A stretch of DNA of 64,000 nt from RCIO01 sp965232405 (GTDB lineage: Bacteria; Pseudomonadota; Alphaproteobacteria; Rhizobiales; Rhizobiaceae), in assembly GCA_965232405.1 (NCBI GenBank), contig OZ246966.1:310001-374000 (forward strand). The letters are read 5' to 3'. The stretch's first letter is position 1, and every line of letters begins with the position of its first letter. The notes below the pieces were generated by a model. The model searched no databases. It saw nothing but the letters and a program-made list of their open reading frames with translations, and was not told the DNA's origin. Shown here one piece after another: positions 59,816-64,000 of the stretch. Position numbers and translations under genes: made by a program.

Positions 59816-60600
59816 GACTTGTCCCCGAGATAGGCGCGGATGACCTCGGGATCGGACTGAACCGCTTCCGGCGTGCCTTCCGAGATCTTGCGGCCGAAAT
59901 TGAGCACGACCACAACGTCGGAAATCGCCATGACAAGGTTCATGTGGTGTTCGACGAGAAGCACTGTGATGTTGCGCTCGTCCCGGATTTTCTGGATGCG
60001 TTCGCCAAGTTCGGTGATTTCGTCGTGGTTCAGACCGCCCGCCGGCTCATCGAGCAAGAGCAGCTTGGGCTGGCTGGCCAGAGCGCGCGCCAGTTCGACA
60101 CGCTTCAGCGTACCGAAAGGCAGGCCGGCGATTGGCATGTCGGCCACTGACCCGATCTCCAGGTAGTCGATCAGATCGTCGACGATCTCGTCGATCCTGG
60201 CTTCGTTGCGGCGCACCCACGGCAGCCGCAGTGCATCGCTTGCCATGTCGCTGGCACTGGCCGAATGCGCGCCGATGCGAATGTTGTCGCGCACCGTGAG
60301 GTTCTTGAACGTAGCCAGGTTCTGGAAGGTACGGCCGATCCCCGCTTCGGCGATCCTGTGCGCGGGCTTGGTCAGCAGCGTGGAGCCTTCGAACATGATC
60401 TCGCCCGAGGTCGGCGTGTAGAGCCTGCTGAGGCAATTGAAGAGCGTCGTCTTGCCAGCTCCGTTCGGCCCGATGAGGCCCAGGATCTGGCCCTGCTCCA
60501 TATCGAAGCTGATGCCGTCGAGCGCCTTGATGCCCCCGAAATGCACCGCCACGTCACGAACTGAGAGCAAGGGATCGGATGCCTGCACTGCACCGCTCAT
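59812..60600 (-). CDS. livG: Branched-chain amino acid type ABC ATPase LivG
   Basis: The protein has 262 residues and starts MSGAVQASDPLLSVRDVAVH; GAGGT lies upstream. Walker A is GLIGPNGAGKTTLFNCLSRL near residue 45, the signature is the modified LPFGTLKRVELARALA, and Walker B is LLLLDEPAGGLNHDE. The degenerate signature is common in LivG. It is the first gene of the liv operon and is divergent from the IclR regulator, with an operator-like palindrome between. Confidence 0.95.
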   Translation of the reverse strand: MSGAVQASDPLLSVRDVAVHFGGIKALDGISFDMEQGQILGLIGPNGAGKTTLFNCLSRLYTPTSGEIMFEGSTLLTKPAHRIAEAGIGRTFQNLATFKNLTVRDNIRIGAHSASASDMASDALRLPWVRRNEARIDEIVDDLIDYLEIGSVADMPIAGLPFGTLKRVELARALASQPKLLLLDEPAGGLNHDEITELGERIQKIRDERNITVLLVEHHMNLVMAISDVVVVLNFGRKISEGTPEAVQSDPEVIRAYLGDKS

Positions 60601-60730
60601 TTCAGAGACCTCGCACGGCCCAGCGCTCTGCACAGCGCTGGATGGCCACTATCAAGTCTCGCATTGAAGCTGCGGTTCGCCGCAACCACGCACCTGTGCA
60701 ATCGCATAGGCAAAGGCGCCTTCCTCCCAA

Positions 60731-60745
60731 TTTCGCAATGCGAAA
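60731..60745. promoter_or_regulatory. Operator-like palindrome between iclR-type gene and liv operon
   Basis: TTTCGCAATGCGAAA is a perfect 15-bp palindrome with one central base; an extra half-site TTTCGCA lies at 60751-60757. The 212-bp gap is the only divergent promoter region for the regulator and the ABC operon. The sequence is consistent with IclR-type sites. Confidence 0.65.
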
Positions 60746-60812
60746 CCCTCTTTCGCATTTTTTGATTTATTGATAGACAGCCCGCTAACGCAAAGTCAAC
60801 AGTGGCTATGAG

Positions 60813-61640
60813 ATGGACGCCAGAACACCGCCGGAATCAGACGATCGTGATCAGATGGACAGCCCGCTGCACCGCGAAAACGACCGCAAATTTGTCGTAG
60901 CGCTGGCGCGGGGGCTCGAGGTCCTGCGCGCCTTTCGGGTGCGTGACGGTTTTCTGGGAAATCAGGAGATTGCTGAGCGCACGGGGCTGCCGAAGCCGAC
61001 GGTCACGCGCCTCACCTACACCTTGTGCGAACTGGGTTATCTCATGCATGTGCCGCGGCTGGGCAAGTACCAGCTTGCGCCTTCGGCCATCACACTGGGT
61101 TATTCGGCACTTGCCAATCTCGGCGTTCGCCAGGTCGCCCGCCCGCTGATGGCGAAAACCGCCGACGAGCTCGCGGCACCCATCGCCCTTGGCGTCATGG
61201 ACCGAAACCGCGCGCTCTACGTGGATATCGCGCGCGGTTCGTCCACCTTCACCGTACAGCTCGATGTCGGCGCTCGTGTTCCACTGGCCAAGACCGGCAT
61301 GGGATGGGCGCTGATTGCGGCGATGGACGCCAAGCAGCGTGAAGAAACCTATGCACGCCTTGCCGAACGCCATCCCGAGGAATGGCCATCGTTGCGCGAC
61401 CACATCGACGCAGCTATCGCGGAATATCCGAAAAAGGGCTTTGTCCGCTCCCTCGGCACCTGGCGCGAAGACATCAATGCTGTCGGCATTCCCCTCGTCG
61501 CTGCCGACGGCTCGGGCGTCTATGCCTTCAACTGCGGTGGACCGCCCCACCAGTTCACACAGGAGCGGATCGACAATTTCTTCGGGCCGGCCATGGTGCG
61601 GCTGGTGCGCGATATCGAGATGGTGCTCAACGGCACCTGA
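60813..61640 (+). CDS. IclR family transcriptional regulator
   Basis: The protein has 275 residues. The winged helix (residues about 28-90) has FVVALARGLEVLRAF, then NQEIAERTGLPKPTVTRLTY. The C-terminal effector domain has ALYVDIARGSSTFTVQLDVG and VAGI-like NAVGIPLVAADGSGVYA. It is divergent from the liv operon and likely controls it, sensing the imported compound or a product. The ligand is unknown. IclR regulators of this type often govern aromatic-acid or small-acid uptake. Confidence 0.92.
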   Translation: MDARTPPESDDRDQMDSPLHRENDRKFVVALARGLEVLRAFRVRDGFLGNQEIAERTGLPKPTVTRLTYTLCELGYLMHVPRLGKYQLAPSAITLGYSALANLGVRQVARPLMAKTADELAAPIALGVMDRNRALYVDIARGSSTFTVQLDVGARVPLAKTGMGWALIAAMDAKQREETYARLAERHPEEWPSLRDHIDAAIAEYPKKGFVRSLGTWREDINAVGIPLVAADGSGVYAFNCGGPPHQFTQERIDNFFGPAMVRLVRDIEMVLNGT

Positions 61641-61646
61641 CGCCCC

Positions 61647-62048
61647 CTACTGAACTGGCGGTGATCCGCCGGCCAACTCATCCAGGATCGGGCAATCGGG
61701 GCGCTCGTCGCCATGACAATGGGCGACGAGATGACCGAGCACGTCGCGCAGCCCCTGCAATTCGGCGATCTTGCGTTCGATCTCGGCAAGCTTCGTCTGC
61801 GCGATCGCCCTCACCTCCGCGCTTTCGCGGTCCATGTCGCTGTAGAGCGACAGGAGCTGCCGGCACTCATCGACCGAAAAGCCCAGACTGCGCGCCCGTT
61901 GCAGGAAGCGAAGACGGTGTACGTCCGCGTCGGAATAGTCGCGGTAGCCGTTTCCCTGCCTCTCGGGGCGAAGCAGCCCGATATCCTCGTAGTAGCGGAT
62001 TGTCTTGGCGGGCAGGCCGGCCTGCTCCGCAGCACTTCCGATGTTCAT
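61647..62048 (-). CDS. cueR: Copper-responsive MerR regulator CueR
   Basis: The protein has 133 residues. The MerR helix-turn-helix is MNIGSAAEQAGLPAKTIRYY, followed by a coiled-coil dimerisation helix. The metal loop has Cys-x7-Cys (CHGDERPDC, near residues 111-119), as in Cu(I)-sensing CueR. It activates copper efflux genes. It lies 9 bp downstream of copA on the same strand, so regulator and pump are one unit here. Confidence 0.93.
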   Translation of the reverse strand: MNIGSAAEQAGLPAKTIRYYEDIGLLRPERQGNGYRDYSDADVHRLRFLQRARSLGFSVDECRQLLSLYSDMDRESAEVRAIAQTKLAEIERKIAELQGLRDVLGHLVAHCHGDERPDCPILDELAGGSPPVQ

Positions 62049-62057
62049 GTCACACTC

Positions 62058-64000
62058 CTAACCAAGCCGCAGCGCGCGCAATCTGAGCGCGTTGCTGATC
62101 ACCGAGACTGATGACAGGCTCATGGCTGCGGCAGCAATCATCGGCGACAAGAGAACGCCGAAGACGGGATACAGGACACCCGCCGCAACAGGCACTCCCA
62201 CAGCGTTGTAAACAAAAGCAAAAAACAGGTTCTGCTTGATGTTGCGAATGGTTGCCTGAGCGAGCGAGCGCGCCCTGACGATGCCGTTCAGATCGCCCTT
62301 CACCAGGGTGATGCCGGCACTTTCCACCGCCACATCAGCGCCTGTACCCATGGCGATGCCGACATCGGCAGCAGCAAGCGCCGGCGCGTCGTTTACGCCG
62401 TCACCGGCCATGGCGACCTTGGCCCCATCGGCGCGCAACTCCTCGATCAGCGCCTGCTTGCTTTCCGGCAGCATGTCAGCGCGCACTTCGTCGATGCCGA
62501 GCTGCGACGCGACCGCTTTTGCCGTACGCTCATTGTCGCCGGTCGCCATGATGATCTTGAGGCCGAGATCGTGCAGTGACCGGATGGCGGCGGCGGTCGT
62601 CTCCTTGATCGGGTCGGCGACCGCAACGATGCCGGCCGCCTTGCCGTCAATGGCAACGAACATGGCCGTCTTGCCCTCGCCGCGCAGCGCATCGGCGGCT
62701 TCCCGAAGCGGGGCGGTGTCTGCGCCGAGATCGTCCATCATCGCCCGGTTGCCCAGTGCAACCGCCTTGCCCGAGACGGTGCCGGCCACACCCTTGCCCG
62801 TTGTCGCCTCGAAATCGCTGGCGGATACCAGTTTGGCGCCCCGCTCCTGCGCACCTTCAACGATTGCCTCCGCCAGCGGATGCTCCGAGCCGCGCTCCAG
62901 CGAAGCCGCGAGAACCAGAACCTCGTCCTCATTGAAGCCGTCAGCAGCCTTCACATCGGTCAGTTTCGGCTTGCCTTCGGTCAGCGTTCCGGTCTTGTCC
63001 ACGATGAGCGTATCTACGCGGGAAAAGCGTTCCAGCGCCTCGGCGTCCTTGATCAGAACGCCGGCCTGCGCGCCCCGCCCCGTCGCCGTCATGATCGACA
63101 TTGGCGTTGCAAGCCCGAGCGCACAGGGACAGGCAATAATCAGAACCGAGACGGCCGACACGATAGCGAATACGAACGAAGGCGACGGGCCGAACGTCGC
63201 CCAAGCGCCAAACGCGACGATGGCAACAAGCACGACCGCGGGCACGAAATAGTAAGCGACGCGGTCCGCGAGCCCCTGGATCGGTGCACGCGAGCGCTGC
63301 GCCTTGGCCACCATCTCCACGATCTGCGACAGCATGGTCTCAGAACCGATCCGCTCGGCCCGCATGACCAGCGAACCGTTCTTGTTGAGTGTACCGCCGG
63401 TCAGCGGGTCGCCCTCGCTCTTTTCGACCGGGACCGGCTCGCCGGTGATCATGCTTTCATCGACCGAGGAGCGGCCCTCTGCGACCACGCCATCGACCGG
63501 CACGCTGTCGCCCGGCCGCACGCGCAACCTGTCGCCGGCCACGACCTCGTCCAGCGGAATGTCGGTTTCCGAACCGTCTTCGGCAATACGCCGCGCCGTT
63601 TTCGGTGCCAGATCCAGCAGCGCCCGAATGGCGGATCCGGTGCGCTCGCGCGCCCGTAACTCCAGCACCTGGCCCAGGAAGACCAGCGCCACAATGACTG
63701 CGGCCGCCTCGAAATAGACCGGCACCGTTCCAGCATGTGTCCTGAACTGCGCCGGGAAAACACCCGGCATCAGCGTCGCGACAACGCTATATCCATAGGC
63801 AGCGCCAACCCCGATTGCGATCAGTGTCCACATGTTCGGACTGCGATTGACGATGGATTCGTAGCCGCGATGGAAGAACGGGATCGCTGCCCATACAACA
63901 ACGGGTGTGGCCAGAACCAGTTCGAGCCAGATCGCCACTCTTTCGCCGATCCATTCGCGGAACGGCAGGCCCACCATCGGCCCCATTGTGAGCACCAGAA
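62058..64000 (-). CDS. copA: Copper-translocating P-type ATPase, C-terminal part (cut by window end)
   Basis: The visible 647 residues cover the transmembrane helices and the cytosolic domains. The actuator has DESMITGEPVPVEKSEGDPL. The ion-binding CPC motif is in IIACPCALGLATPMSIM. The phosphorylation site is VDKTGTLTEGK, followed by GDGVNDAPALAAADVGIAMG. CPC and linkage to cueR indicate Cu(I) export. The N-terminal metal-binding domains lie beyond the window. Confidence 0.95.
   Translation of the reverse strand, partial: LVLTMGPMVGLPFREWIGERVAIWLELVLATPVVVWAAIPFFHRGYESIVNRSPNMWTLIAIGVGAAYGYSVVATLMPGVFPAQFRTHAGTVPVYFEAAAVIVALVFLGQVLELRARERTGSAIRALLDLAPKTARRIAEDGSETDIPLDEVVAGDRLRVRPGDSVPVDGVVAEGRSSVDESMITGEPVPVEKSEGDPLTGGTLNKNGSLVMRAERIGSETMLSQIVEMVAKAQRSRAPIQGLADRVAYYFVPAVVLVAIVAFGAWATFGPSPSFVFAIVSAVSVLIIACPCALGLATPMSIMTATGRGAQAGVLIKDAEALERFSRVDTLIVDKTGTLTEGKPKLTDVKAADGFNEDEVLVLAASLERGSEHPLAEAIVEGAQERGAKLVSASDFEATTGKGVAGTVSGKAVALGNRAMMDDLGADTAPLREAADALRGEGKTAMFVAIDGKAAGIVAVADPIKETTAAAIRSLHDLGLKIIMATGDNERTAKAVASQLGIDEVRADMLPESKQALIEELRADGAKVAMAGDGVNDAPALAAADVGIAMGTGADVAVESAGITLVKGDLNGIVRARSLAQATIRNIKQNLFFAFVYNAVGVPVAAGVLYPVFGVLLSPMIAAAAMSLSSVSVISNALRLRALRLG

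Noticed and set aside
1..64000. tRNA genes, rRNA genes or CRISPR arrays
   Set aside because: No cloverleaf with a T-loop consensus and no regularly spaced repeats were found on reading both strands.

Overview
The window is chromosomal DNA of an alphaproteobacterium of the order Hyphomicrobiales (Rhizobiales), most like Phyllobacteriaceae (Mesorhizobium or Nitratireductor type). Evidence for this is an EipB (DUF1849) homologue, MipZ, the divK-pleD pair, DUF1489, DUF3572, a pyrB-pyrC' operon with a metal-site-less dihydroorotase homologue, a DinB with an N-terminal zinc finger, and high GC. Most of the window is ordinary core genome. No tRNA, rRNA, CRISPR array or known insertion sequence was seen.

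Layout. 1-13.5 kb: tsf (partial), rpsB, eipB, a RidA-family gene, a phosphodiesterase, a FemAB/GNAT-like gene, a HIT gene, azlCD, a PAP2 phosphatase, clpA-clpS, a phasin with a very clear promoter and operator, and a D,D-carboxypeptidase. 13.5-31 kb: a DnaJ/VWA pair, mipZ, a GlxA-type regulator divergent from a methyltransferase and a serine hydrolase, sdaA, a ydcF-like gene, gatC-GNAT-gatA, a metallo-hydrolase, ruvX, membrane proteins, an AEC transporter and an AidB-like acyl-CoA dehydrogenase. 31-34.4 kb: the pyrB-pyrC'-plsY-dprA run. 42.3-64 kb: topA, rnr, DUF983, a NUDIX gene, an MFS gene, rpmG, the cell-cycle pair divK-pleD, dinB, a complete branched-chain amino acid type ABC operon (G-F-H-M-K) opposite an IclR regulator, and cueR-copA (copA cut by the window end).

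The exceptional region is 34,429-41,691. A 7,258-bp element has inserted inside dprA. Its left end encodes a large serine integrase. Both ends carry near-identical inverted 16-mers, and removing the element at a shared AA dinucleotide restores a continuous dprA frame of 377 codons. The cargo is small intact genes: a zinc-ribbon protein, two exported cysteine-containing proteins on the opposite strand, an acidic protein, a coiled-coil protein, a protein resembling T7-type internal virion protein gp14, and a second zinc-ribbon protein. I see no capsid, portal, terminase, replication or repressor gene. This suggests a compact phage satellite or a very reduced prophage that uses a competence gene as its target. 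It is the best candidate in the window for an undescribed system.

Other points of interest are a phasin promoter whose spacer is filled by a TGC-N3-GCA operator, a GANTC-bearing inverted repeat ahead of divK, a CtrA-like site, an IclR-type palindrome ahead of the liv operon, and several tiny membrane-protein genes.
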